From positions 67,218,871-67,282,870 of the forward strand of contig NC_083579.1 of assembly GCF_027579695.1 (NCBI RefSeq): 64,000 nt of DNA, read 5' to 3'. Origin of the DNA: Neoarius graeffei. Its lineage: Eukaryota > Chordata > Actinopteri > Siluriformes > Ariidae. The notes beneath the pieces are model-generated. The model was given only the letters and a program-made list of their open reading frames with translations, was not told the origin of the DNA and made no database searches. A program made the position numbers and the translations under genes. Of this stretch, positions 1 through 10,927 are shown one piece after another. The first letter of the stretch is position 1; every line of letters starts with the position of its first letter.

Positions 1-242
1 CGGGTGCTCTGGTTTCCCCCACAGTCCAAAGACATGCAGGTTAGGTTAACTGGTGACTCTAAATTGACTGTAGGTGTGAGTGTGAATGGCTGTCTGTGTC
101 TATGTGTCAGCCCTGTGATGACCTGGCGACTTGTCCAGGGTGTACCCCGCCTTTCGCCCATAGTCAGCTGGGATAGGCTCCAGCTTGCCTGCGACCCTGT
201 AGAAGGATAAAGCGGCTAGAGATAATGAGATGAGATGAGATG
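1..242 (+). mobile_element. V-SINE, 3' two thirds, cut by window edge
   Basis: The copy lacks its tRNA-like head because the window starts inside it. The central block (TCCAAAGACATGCAGG), the region ending in GATAAAGCGGCTAGAG and a (GATGA)n tail are present. It matches the full copies at 28603, 36250 and 39255 closely, so it belongs to the young GATGA-tailed subfamily. Confidence 0.9.
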
Positions 243-1468
243 ATTGCTTGGGTTAAAAATGCCAAGTTATGATGACTGAATTGATTATTCACTTAAATAT
301 GAATATTATGATACATTTTGGGTATTTGATATGGTGAAATAGGACACAATGGAAAAATCAAGAACACACCGGAAAGATGAGAATAACGGCGGTGGTAAAA
401 GAACAGCGACTGTACCAGCTGAAGGTCGCGCGGGTCTCTGCTGCGGTGCACAAGCAACGGGACATCACTACCGCACCGGACGGAGCGCGGGGCGGGAGCG
501 GGGCAAAATGACTGGCCGTAGATTCTATCAAAAGTTCGATCTAAATTGACCATGGTTGCAAAATATTGGCCAAAAATACACAAACACTACGAAATATGAA
601 AGAAAGATGAAAAAGAAATATTCTATTGTCTTATTCTGCAAAACTAAAACAAAATAAAACTGTCAAAACTCACCTTTTCAGCGATAACGTCCGAACAGAT
701 CACTCGCGTAACAGAAAGACCGCAAATGGAAGTACGATCAACTTCTAACTGTTGGAGTAGAAAATTCCATTCTACACATGCAAATTGTTAATGTGTGTCC
801 TTCCCCGCACACAAATAACACGCTACGGTAAAAAATAGACCACAACTCATTTTACAGCTCAGAAATTCATACAAGACCAGCTACCATCGTAACACATTCT
901 GTAAGAAACATATTCTATACCTAACTTTCAGCTTTCGTTTTAAAAAACAAAATCGCAGATTTATAACTACATTTTTATATGACGTAGTGATTTTAAGTTA
1001 CTACTTTTGGTGACGTAGTGACCTTGACCCTGAGGCTTTCCGTTTAGATCAAAACACACAATCTTATTGGTTTTGGGTTTGCGGAAAATGGAGTTACAAC
1101 GGTGATCAAATATTTTGCATGATGTTTTATTACGGTTATGATTATTCTGTGAGCGCACCAACCCTTAGGTGTATAAAGTTACAACTTAAAATACAATTAG
1201 TGATAACTGTAGACCTTTCAGTGGACTACAACCTTTTTAAGGGAATGCCATGTAGTCAACCATTTATCATGTCCCAGATCGAGCTGCCCTTTTCCCACAA
1301 ATTTGCAGAATTTTTGCCAAATTCTGAATAGAGTATTCACATCAAACATTTAGTTTTAACTGTATTATTTCTTTCATCATTTTATTTCAAATTAAAACCA
1401 TCACTATTCAAAACTGTGAGTATATTTAGTGGGGTACCCCCACAATACCCAGTTTCTGAGACAGACCC
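243..1468. other. unassigned DNA, no gene recognised
   Basis: No coding segment or known repeat could be supported. A GC-richer patch lies at about 360-510 and the rest is AT-rich. Open frames here are short and lack recognisable domains. Confidence 0.5.

Positions 1469-1506
<38 letters not shown>
1469..1506. repeat. (TA)n(TG)n microsatellite
   Basis: An alternating TA run passes directly into a TG run. Confidence 0.95.
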
Positions 1507-1589
1507 CCATTTTCCAGCTCGTCCTTGAGAAATTCTTGTGTTGCCCAAATTCTTTCAGGTTTAATTCTTAAGCCATCACCTCGTTTATA

Positions 1590-2170
1590 ATTCACCTAGA
1601 GAAGAAAACATCTCCTCCTTCATGTCCTGCAGCCTGGAGGACGTGTTGCAGCCTGCTGCGTCTCTCTCTCTCTCTCTCTCATCACGAAGGGCAGCTCCGT
1701 TACACACATCCTATATCCAATAATGACCATCACGGCGGCGTGCATTAAAACGCAAACGTGTACCAAATGTACTTACACTGTTCTGCTTTCGTGGACATGC
1801 TGCACGCTCGGTGAGAATCACAGAGGAGTCACAGAGGAGATGTGATTTAACCCTGCAGTGTTTGCGGTCTTTCCCCCCTCAGTGAGGAAAAAGTGAGCGG
1901 AGCCCCCCTTGCGCTCCAGCTCACGCAGGTTATACCACTATTCCCACAGCAGCTCCAAACCACATTCAGGAACCGAAATAAACTTCAATAGTCCCTCTTT
2001 CTCAGATGCACTCTGTGGTTTCCTCGCATCTCCTTCTCTCTGAGACTGCCTGAATGTTTACTTCGTATTCCTGGTATTCACAGGAACAAATCAACAATAG
2101 GTAGGCTGGTCGACACGACTCACCTTTGGACTGCGAATGGACTATTCCGTGTCGAACATATTCCATTGAT
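1590..2170 (-). other. CpG-containing block, possible first exon of an unknown gene
   Basis: This block is richer in CpG than its surroundings. On the minus strand, near 1795-1770, a start codon opens a reading frame of about seven codons that meets a consensus-like donor (GTAAGT). That is the layout of a short first coding exon in a promoter region. No downstream exon was recognised on the minus strand before the window edge, and no protein family can be named from seven residues. It could equally be a transposon fragment or chance. Confidence 0.2.
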
Positions 2171-2231
2171 GATATTAATTTCTGGCGACCAGGACACTGT
2201 TAGAGGGGGATGTCATGACTTCAAGATTTTT

Positions 2232-2273
2232 TATAATAATAATAATAATAATAATTATTATTATTATTATTAT
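2232..2273. repeat. (TAA)n to (TTA)n microsatellite
   Basis: A run of TAA triplets switches to TTA triplets, so the tract is self-complementary. It abuts the left edge of the composite tandem array. Confidence 0.9.
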
Positions 2274-5200
2274 TAATTAAATGATGCATTTTTGAAACTG
2301 CTCTTTGCTTCTCATAATATAGGTTGTTGGGTGAGCTCATGGTGCAACAGTTGGTTTGTTGCAAATTACTACAAGCTGGAGAATAGCTCGAGTCCTAGTA
2401 TAGCTATTGTATTGTCCATCCATTATCTGTAGCTGGTTATCCTGTCCTACAGGGTCGCAGGCAAGCTAACCTATCCCAGCTGACTATAGGTGAGAGGCGG
2501 GGTACACCCTGGACAAGTCGCCAGATCATCGCAGGGCTGACACATAGACACAGACAGCATTTTTTAACATACTTACTGGGAGACCAAATGGTCTTTGGAC
2601 TGTGGTGGAAACACAGGGAGAACATGCAAACTCCACACAGAAAGGCCCTCGCCGGCTGCTGGGCTCGAACCCAGGACCTTCTTGCTGTGAGGTGATGCTA
2701 ACCGCTACACCACCGTGCCGGCCCAATCTGAATACAGTATTTATTTAATGTAACTACAAGATCATGATGCACGGTGGTGTAGTGGTTAGCACTGTCGCCT
2801 CACAGCAAGAAGGTCCTGGGTTTGAGCCCAGCAGCCGGCGAGGGCCTTTCTGTGTGGAGTTTGCATGTTCTGCCTGTGTTTCCACAGTCCAAAGATATGC
2901 AGGTTAGGTTAATTGGTGGCTCTAAATTGACCGTAGGTCTGAATGTGAGTGTGAATGGTTGTTTGTCTCCGTGTCAGCCCTGCGATAACCTGGCGACTTG
3001 TCCAGGGTGTACCCCGCCTCTCGCCCATAGTCAGCTGGGATAGGGTCCAGCTTGCCTGCGACCCTGTAGAACAGGATAAAGCGGCTAGAGATAATGAGAT
3101 GAGATTAATTAAATGATGCATTTTTGAAACTGCTCTTTGCTTCTCATAATATAGGTTGTAGGGTGAGCTCATGGTGCAACAGTTGGTTTGTTGCAAATTA
3201 CTACAAGCTGGAGAATAGCTCGAGTCCTAGTATAGCTATTGTATTGTCCATCCATTATCTGTAGCTGGTTATCCTGTCCTACAGGGTAGCAGGCAAGCTA
3301 ACCTATCCCAGCTGACTATAGGTGAGAGGCGGGGTACACCCTGGACAAGTCACCAGATCATCGCAGGGCTGACACATAGACACAGACAGCATTTTTTAAC
3401 ATACTTACTGGGAGACCAAATGGTCTTTGGACTGTGGTGGAAACACAGGGAGAACATGCAAACTCCACACAGAAAGGCCCTCGCCGGCTGCTGGGCTCGA
3501 ACCCAGGACCTTCTTGCTGTGAGGTGATGCTAACTGCTACACCATCGTGCCGGCCCAATCTGAATACAGTATTTATTTAATGTAACTACAAGACCATGAT
3601 GCACGGTGGTGTAGTGGTTAGCACTGTCGCCTCACAGCAAGAAGGTCCTGGGTTTGAGCCCAGCAGCTGGCGAGGGCCTTTCTATGTGGAGTTTGCATGT
3701 TCTCCCTGTGTTTCCACAGTCCAAAGATATGCAGGTTAGGTTAATTGGTGGCTCTAAATTGACCGTAGGTCTGAATGTGAGTGTGAATGGTTGTTTGTCT
3801 CCGTGTCAGCCCTGCGATAACCTGGCGACTTGTCCAGGGTGTACCCCGCCTCTCGCCCATAGTCAGCTGGGATAGGGTCCAGCTTGCCTGCGACCCTGTA
3901 GAACAGGATAAAGCGGCTAGAGATAATGAGATGAGATTAATTAAATGATGCATTTTTGAAACTGCTCTTTGCTTCTCATAATATAGGTTGTAGGGTGAGC
4001 TCATGGTGCAACAGTTGGTTTGTTGCAAATTACTACAAGCTGGAGAATAGCTCGAGTCCTAGTATAGCTATTGTATTGTCCATCCATTATCTGTAGCTGG
4101 TTATCCTGTCCTACAGGGTAGCAGGCAAGCTAACCTATCCCAGCTGACTATAGGTGAGAGGCGGGGTACACCCTGGACAAGTCACCAGATCATCGCAGGG
4201 CTGACACATAGACACAGACAGCATTTTTTAACATACTTACTGGGAGACCAAATGGTCTTTGGACTGTGGTGGAAACACAGGGAGAACATGCAAACTCCAC
4301 ACAGAAAGGCCCTCGCCGGCTGCTGGGCTCGAACCCAGGACCTTCTTGCTGTGAGGTGATGCTAACTGCTACACCATCGTGCCGGCCCAATCTGAATACA
4401 GTATTTATTTAATGTAACTACAAGACCATGATGCACGGTGGTGTAGTGGTTAGCACTGTCGCCTCACAGCAAGAAGGTCCTGGGTTTGAGCCCAGCAGCT
4501 GGCGAGGGCCTTTCTATGTGGAGTTTGCATGTTCTCCCTGTGTTTCCACAGTCCAAAGATATGCAGGTTAGGTTAATTGGTGGCTCTAAATTGACCGTAG
4601 GTCTGAATGTGAGTGTGAATGGTTGTTTGTCTCCGTGTCAGCCCTGCGATAACCTGGCGACTTGTCCAGAGTGTACCCCGCCTCTCACCCATAGTCAGCT
4701 GGGATAGGGTCCAGCTTGCCTGCGACCCTGTAGAACAGGATAAAGCGGCTAGAGATAATGAGATGAGATTAATTAAATGATGCATTTTTGAAACTGCTCT
4801 TTGCTTCTCATAATATAGGTTGTAGGGTGAGCTCATGGTGCAACAGTTGGTTTGTTGCAAATTACTACAAGCTGGAGAATAGCTCAAGTCCTAGTATAGC
4901 TATTGTATTGTCCATCCATTATCTGTAGACGGTTATCCTGTCCTACAGGGTCGCAGGCAAGCTAACCTATCCCACCTGACTATAGGCGAGAGGCGGGGTA
5001 CACCCTGGACAAGTCGCCAGATCATCGCAGGGCTGACACATAGACACAGACAACCATTCACGCTCACATTCACACCTACGGTCAATTTAGAGCCATAAAT
5101 TAGCCTAACCTGCATGCCTTTGGACTGTGGGGGAAACGGGAGCACCGGAGGAAACCCACACGGGCACATTATCATGCAAACTCCAGGCAGAAAGGGCCTC

Positions 5201-6137
5201 GCCAGCCACTGGGCTCGAACCCAGGACCTTCTTGCTGTGAGGTGATGCTAACTGCTACACCACCGTGCCGGCCCAATCTGAATACAGTATTTATTTAATG
5301 TAACTACAAGACCATGATGCACGGTGGTGTAGTGGTTAGCACTGTCGCCTCACAGCAAGAAGGTCCTGGGTTTGAGCCCAGCAGCCGGCGAGGGCCTTTC
5401 TGTGTGGAGTTTGCATGTTCTCCCTGTGTTTCCACAGTCCAAAGATATGCAGGTTAGGTTAATTGGTGGCTCTAAATTGACCGTAGGTCTGAATGTGAGT
5501 ATGAATGGCTGTTTGTCTCTGTGTCAGCTCTGCGATAACCTGGCGACTTGTCCAGGGTGTACCCCGCCTCTCACCCATAGTCAGCTGGGATAGGGTCCAG
5601 CTTGCCTGCGACCCTGTAGAACAGGATAAAGCGGCTAGAGATAATGAGATGAGATGAGATTTTTGAAACTGCTCTTTGCTTCTCATAATATAGGTTGTAG
5701 GGTGAGCTCATGGTGCAACAGTTGGTTTGTTGCAAATTACTACAAGCTGGAGAATAGCTCGAGTCCTGGTATAGCTATTGTATTGTCCATCCATTATCTG
5801 TAGCCGGTTATCCTGTCCTACAGGGTCACAGGCAAGCTAACCTATCCCAGCTGACTATAGGCGAGAGGCAGGGTACACCCTGGACAAGTCGCCAGATCAT
5901 CGCAGGGCTGACACATAGACACAGACAACCATTCATGCTCACTTTAGAGCCATAAATTAGCCTAACCTGCATGCCTTTGGGGGAAACCGGAGCAAACCCA
6001 CGTGGACACGTTATCATGCAAATTCCACGCAGAAAGGGCCTCGCCAGCCACTGGGCTCAAACCCAGGACCTTCTTGCTGTGAGGCGAAAGTGCTAACCAC
6101 TACACCACCCTGCCGGCCCAATCTGAATATAGTATTT

Positions 6138-6514
6138 CTCATCTCATCTCATTATCTGTAGCCGCTTTATCCTGTTCTACAGGGTTGCAGGCAAGCTGGA
6201 GCTTATCCCAGCTGACTACGGGCGAAAGGCGGGGTACACCCTGGACAAGTCGCCAGGTCATCACAGGGCTGACACATAGACACAGGCAACCATTCACACT
6301 CACATTCACACCTACGGTCAATTTAGAGTCACCAGTTAACCTAACCTGCATGTCTTTGGACTGTGGGGGAAACCAGAGCACCCGGAGGAAACCCACGTGG
6401 ACACGGGGAGAACATGCAAACTCCACACAGAAAGGCCCTCGCCGGCCACGGGGCTCGAACCCAGACCTTCTTGCTGTGAGGCGACAGCGCTAACCACTAC
6501 ATCACCGTGCCACC
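6138..6514 (-). mobile_element. V-SINE inserted in array unit 5
   Basis: A full-length GATGA-tailed copy on the minus strand. It is flanked by 15 bp target duplications at 6123-6137 and 6515-6529 (CTGAATAYAGTATTT, one mismatch). The duplicated target is the spacer found uninterrupted in the other units, which proves a later retrotransposition into the array. Confidence 0.92.
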
Positions 6515-6902
6515 CTGAATACAGTATTTATTTAATGTAACTACAAGACCATGATGCACGGTGGTGTAGTGGTTAGCACTGTCGCCTCACAGCAAGAAGG
6601 TCCTGGGCTTGAGCCCAGCAGCCGGCGAGGGCTTTTCTGTGTGGAGTTTGCATGTTCTCCCTGTGTTTCCACCACAGTCCAAAGATATGCAGGTTAGGTT
6701 AATTGGTGGCTCTAAATTGACCGTAGGTGTGAATGTGAGAGTGAATGGTTGTTTGTCTCCGTGTCAGCCCTGCGATAACCTGGCGACTTGTCCAGGGTGT
6801 ACCCCGCCTCTCACCCATAGTCAGCTGGGATAGGGTCCAGCTTGCTTGCGACTCTGTTGAACAGGATAAGCAGCTACAGATAATGGATGGATGGATGGCT
6901 TT

Positions 6903-7071
6903 TGGGTGGCATGGTGATGTCGTGGTTAGCACTGTCACCTCACAGCAAGAAGGTCCTGGGTTCGCGGCCAGCAAGGGCCTTTCTGTGTGGAGTTCGCATG
7001 TTCTTCCCGTGTCTGCGTGGGTTTCCTCCAGGTGCTCTGGCTTCCACCATAGTCCAAAGACATGCAAAGAA

Positions 7072-7073
<2 letters not shown>
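6903..7073 (+). mobile_element. V-SINE, 3' truncated into TA repeat
   Basis: The tRNA-like head and central block run up to the TCCAAAGACATGCA motif, then the copy stops and a TA microsatellite begins. It sits directly behind the GGAT tail of the preceding plus-strand SINE. Confidence 0.85.
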
Positions 7074-7129
<56 letters not shown>

Positions 7130-7135
7130 TATATA
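7074..7135. repeat. (TA)n microsatellite
   Basis: About 60 bp of TA dinucleotides, followed by a T run. Confidence 0.95.
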
Positions 7136-7302
7136 TTTTTTTTTTTTTTAATGAAATGACGCATGGTTGAAACTGCTCTTTGCTTCTCATAATATAGGTT
7201 GTAAGGTGAGCTCAAGGTGCAACAGTTGGTTTATTGCAAATTACTACCAGCTGGAGAATAGCTCAAGTCCTAATATAGCTATTGCATTGTGATATATTTA
7301 AA

Positions 7303-7757
7303 TAATATTGGCTGGCATAGTGGTGTAATGATTAGCACTGTTGCCTCACAGCAAGAAGGTCCTGGGTTCGAGCCCAGTAGCCGGCGAGGGCCTTTCTGTG
7401 TGGAGTTTGCATGTTCTCCCCGTGTTTATGTGGGTTTCCACCACAGTCCAAAGACATGCAGGATAAGTTAATCGTTGGCTCTAAATTGACTCTGAATGTG
7501 AATGATTGTTTGTCTCTGTGTCAGCCCTGCGATAATCTGGCGACTTGTCCAGGATGTACCCCGCCTCTCACCCATAGTCAGCCAGCTTGCCCGTGACCAT
7601 GTAGAACAGGATAAAGCGGCTACAGATAATGGATGGATGGCTTTTTTCGTGGTGTATCAGACATACTCAATTCAGCTAGCAAGGTATTAAATTCATCAAT
7701 ATATCATGCTAGCTGAATGGAATATATCTGACATACCACAAAAAAAGCCAGCCATTA
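7303..7757. mobile_element. palindromic MITE, copy 1, split by a SINE
   Basis: The ends AATATTGGCTGG (left) and the complementary right end near 7750 bracket two long complementary arms, 7641-7690 and 7705-7755 (GGCTTTTTTCGTGG... with CAGCTAGC). A second copy lies at 30320-30495. The SINE at 7316-7640 lies within the left terminus. The superfamily is not known to me, and AT-rich AATATT-like flanks recur at both copies. Confidence 0.7.
7316..7640 (+). mobile_element. V-SINE with GGAT tail
   Basis: The head GTGTAATGATTAGCACTG, B-box GGTTCGAGCC, central block and a (GGAT)n tail are present. It interrupts the palindromic MITE near its left end. Confidence 0.88.
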
Positions 7758-7774
7758 TTATTTATTTTTTTTCC

Positions 7775-8383
7775 ATTTCCAGTTGAGAGTACGTCGTGCG
7801 CATTTTGGCTGCCGCTTCTCACCAGAGCTTTTCATTTTTCTTTTCTTTTCCTTTTTTGTGTTTGTGTAGTTTGATGGGTTTTTTTTGTTTGAGTGTTTTG
7901 TCCGTCAGTTGTGGCGTAGCTCCAGACCCAGTTTTGGTGTCAATTCCCTTCAGGCCTTGGTGCACCGTTGGTGATGCCTGTGCACTTTGTTATGGACTGC
8001 AGTGAGCTCGTTGCTCTTTTTAACTTCAGGGTTGTCTAGCACTCTGTGCGGCAGTGCTTTTGTGCTTGGCGCGGTGTTCCGAGCAATGTTGCCCAGTGGC
8101 ATCACAGTGGCTATGCAGGTGGTTTGGGACATACCAGTGCTCTGTGTGGCGGTGCTTCTGTGCTCGTTTTGTGGATCCATGGTGTGGTGTTCCGAGTGAT
8201 GTTGCCTGGCAGTGTCGCAGTAGCTGTGCAGGCGGTGTGGTATTTATCTTCGTGCGCCTGGTGGGACTGTGTTAGCGACGCCATTAGAATTACATCCTGA
8301 CCCTCTTTTGGTGGACTTTGTTTTTCTTCCCTCAATTGTAAATTGACCTTGGGTGTGAGAAAGGCGTTATATAAGTTGAACTG
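7775..8383 (+). mobile_element. possible LINE or SINE 3' end
   Basis: The segment ends in GAAAGGCGTTATATAAG followed by an ATT microsatellite. That resembles the 3' ends of CR1/L2-clade retroelements in fish. An imperfect direct duplication of about 95 bp is visible (about 8046-8125 against 8143-8240). No reverse transcriptase coding is readable, so the call rests on the tail alone. Confidence 0.35.

Positions 8384-8442
<59 letters not shown>
8384..8442. repeat. (ATT)n microsatellite
   Basis: Nearly pure ATT triplets that follow the retroelement-like 3' tail. Confidence 0.95.
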
Positions 8443-8443
<1 letters not shown>

Positions 8444-8815
8444 CATACACATTTGATTGAACAATTATAGATTTTACAAAAAGTTAAAAGTTGGTTACTT
8501 ACCAATATCCAATGCTGATTCCCTGCGCATGCACAGCAGAAAACTTTCTCACTGAATACTCGCATCAGCTCCGACGTGTGACATCATGTTGTCTTGACAA
8601 CCATGTAATATTGTAAACCATATTCAACGCTCATTCTCCATTGGGTAGAGTGATGTCATACATGTAGGATAAGCAATATGCGAACAATACTGCATGCTAT
8701 CAAACCAAATGAATGAAACACGCTAGAAGGGAATAGAATACATGTTTTTATTCCATGGAAAAAGTGTCCTGTATGCATAATAATGTACTGTAATACATGA
8801 GTATTATACAGTACC
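8443..8815 (-). repeat. dispersed block, copy 1 (reverse complement of 28555-29935)
   Basis: Read on the minus strand, this stretch matches the segments around 28560-28602, 28970-29003 and 29613-29785. Those are separated in the other copy by a SINE and a MITE. Shared landmarks are GGACACTTTTT, TTTGGTTTGATAGCATGCA and GTTGAATATGGTTTAC. The match weakens near 8570, then an AATGTGTATGTA motif recurs next to an AAT microsatellite in both. Copy 1 lacks the insertions and therefore acts as the empty site for them. Confidence 0.85.
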
Positions 8816-9154
8816 TAGTGGTAGTTACATTATTAGAACCATGGATAGAGTCATATTCTGATTTTTTAAAATATAATTTTAACTAAGGTTACACTCAAAA
8901 ATAAAAGTATCTGTAATAAAAGTAATAACTGCTTTTTCTTGATGCAGATGGACACTCAAAGGTAGAATGTGTATATAGTTTGCCTTTAAATCTTCATTCT
9001 AAGGTCAAATTGTATGCCTTGAATCATTTTTAAAAGTATGCTGTACTGTATTAATGTTTCCATGTAAGATATAGCGACATTCTAACTGTACCTTCTCAGC
9101 GTCAAGGAAATGTGGGCTACAGTTTGGTACCTTTATGTCTGAGAGTATACAAAT
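8816..9154. other. unassigned AT-rich DNA
   Basis: No gene or repeat recognised. Confidence 0.5.
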
Positions 9155-10165
9155 ACACCGATCAGCCATAACATTAAAGCCACTGAGAGGTGGAGTGAAT
9201 TACACTGATTAGCTCATTACAATTGCACCTGTCAGTGGGTGAGATATATTAGACAGCAAGAGAACAGTCAGTCCTTGAAGTTGATGTGTTGGAAGCAGGA
9301 AAAATGGGCAAGTGTAAGGATCTGAGTGACTTTGACAAGGGCCAAATTGTGATGGCTAGATGACTGGGTCTGAGCATCTCCAAAATGACACATCTTGTGG
9401 GGTGTTCTCAGTATGCAGTGGTTAGTACCTACTAAAAGTGGTCCAAGGAAGGACAACCGGTGAACCGATGATAGGGTCATAAGTGTCAAAGGCTCATTGG
9501 TTCGCATGGGGCATGAAGGCTAGCCCATATGGTCCAATCCCACAGAAGAGCTACTGCAGAACAAACTACTGAAAAAGTTAACGCTGACACTTTTCTGTTT
9601 TAGCCAGCATTAACGTTTCAGCAGTTTGGTCTTGTCAAAGTCACTCAGATCCTGACACTTGCCCATTTTTCCTGCTTCCAACACATCAACTTCAAGAACT
9701 GACTGTTCTCTTGCTGCTTGATATATCTCACCCCTTGACAGGTGCCATTGCAATCCATCCATTATCCATAACCACTTATCCTGTCCAGGGTTGTAGGCAA
9801 GCTGGAGCATATCCCAGCTGACTATGGGCAAGAGGCAGGGTACACCCTGGACAAGTCGCCAGGTCATCGCATAGAGACAAACAACCATTCACACCCACAT
9901 CCCCACCTCTGGCAATTTAGAGCCACCAATTAATCTAACCTACATGTCTTTGGACTGTGGGGGAAAACGGAGCACCTGGAGGAAACCCACACAGACACGG
10001 GGAGAACATGCAAACTCCACACAGAAAGGCCACTGGGCTTGAACCCAGAACTTTCTTTCTGTGAGGCGACAGTGCTAACCACTACGCCATCTGCCACTGT
10101 AATGAGATAATAAATGTTATTCATTGTTCATTTCATCTCTCAGTGGTCATAATGTTATAGCTGAT
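9155..10165. mobile_element. fold-back Tc1-like remnant
   Basis: The left arm starts with a Tc1-like terminus (ACACCGATCAGCCATAAC). It then carries the beginning of a transposase reading frame at 9304 ([13 protein letters not shown], helix-turn-helix region) down to about 9590. From about 9600 to 10165 the same 5' part is present again in reverse complement, ending near GTTATAGCTGAT. The two arms therefore face each other and the catalytic half of the transposase is missing. The right arm is interrupted by a SINE at 9755. It is a non-functional derivative of a Tc1 family common in fish. Confidence 0.8.
9755..10091 (-). mobile_element. V-SINE inside fold-back Tc1
   Basis: A GGAT-tailed copy on the minus strand. 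Target duplications of 12 bp lie at 9743-9754 and 10092-10103 (TGCCAYTGYAAT, two transitions apart), which indicates an old insertion. Confidence 0.85.
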
Positions 10166-10193
10166 ATATATTCACCACTCGAAGATAAACTTC

Positions 10194-10752
10194 ATATCTT
10201 CGTGTGACACATCGTCATGGGGAAAAGAAAGAAAAGAAAGCACACTCTCCTTTAATTCTATGTTTTTATTTATCAGTGCCTAAATAACAATTGTGGTCAT
10301 GCCTGGTATCCTTTCTTCTTGGCATGATGCATACATTCCTGAGTGGTCCAAAACACCATACTGCTAAAAGATATCCTTTACACATCTTGATGATGACTTA
10401 GTCTTCTGCATTTCTGTAGTAATACCATCCATCCATCCATTATCTGTAGTCGCTTATCCTGTACAGGGTCGTAGGCAAGCTGGAGCCTATCCTCGCTGAC
10501 TATGGGCACCTGATTGATAATTATTCTCTTAATAATTTTTGAATTAGGAAGGGCATACTTATTTTTTCCCATCTGGTCTTGGAATGTTGGTTTACTTTTG
10601 GGACAAAAAATGAGTATATTGTGGAATGTTTTTGTCACCTGAGGTTATTTGTTTGTGGACGGAAGTTGGTGAGGACCACACAATTGTTATTTAGGCCCTA
10701 ATAAAAACATAGAATTGAAGGAGGGTGTACTTTCTTTTCACCATGACTACAT
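10194..10752. mobile_element. inverted-repeat DNA element without coding
   Basis: The left end (about 10194-10280) and the right end (about 10670-10752) are complementary over roughly 70 bp. Shared motifs are GAAAAGAAAG, ATTCTATGTTTTTAT and CTAAATAACAATTG. No transposase is left inside. A truncated SINE sits at 10427-10508. The termini resemble degenerate Tc1-type ends, but the family is an inference. Confidence 0.65.
10427..10508 (-). mobile_element. V-SINE 3' fragment
   Basis: Only the (CCAT)n tail and the adjacent TTATCCTGTACAGGGTCGTA-like region remain. Confidence 0.75.
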
Positions 10753-10860
10753 ATTTGCATTTCCTTTACGCTTTAATAAGTGTGGCAATCACATGATGCA
10801 ATAGTCAGTAAACAACTGCAGAACCGTATCATTTAGATTTTGTCACATGACAAGTTGCAT

Positions 10861-10866
10861 TTTATT
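10861..10866 (-). promoter_or_regulatory. poly(A) signal of cox8
   Basis: On the minus strand the hexamer AATAAA lies about 60 bases past the cox8 stop codon at 10928. That is a normal spacing for a compact 3' UTR. Confidence 0.7.
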
Positions 10867-10927
10867 TCAGTAAACAAAAAAGCTCTGTGATGTGGCAAAG
10901 GGTGAGTGATGTAAGTGGTCCATAAGG

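Larger units (their letters stand above)
2274..7290. repeat. tandem array of ~832 bp units, each with an inverted pair of V-SINEs
   Basis: Units start at 2274, 3106, 3938, 4770 and about 5657, and a sixth partial unit runs from 7149 to 7290. The first three intervals are exactly 832 bp. Each unit has a unique stretch of about 140 bp, a minus-strand SINE copy (for example 2415-2722), a spacer of about 50 bp, and a plus-strand SINE (for example 2771-3105). Units 2 and 3 differ at only a few positions by eye. The minus SINE carries an internal deletion in units 1 to 3 but is fuller in unit 4 (4911-5274). Unit 5 is lengthened by an extra SINE at 6138 and by further SINE and TA sequence. The partial sixth unit stops where the minus SINE begins in the others. 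All translated peptides here are SINE translations, not genes. Confidence 0.9.

Noticed and set aside
1404-1595. ORF with His-Thr repeats
   Set aside because: Translation of the TA/TG microsatellite and flanks.
2822-4707. Repeated 66-104 residue ORFs such as those starting MSPAAGEGLS or MGRHDGVAV
   Set aside because: They recur wherever a V-SINE occurs, on either strand, and are translations of the SINE body. They are not genes.
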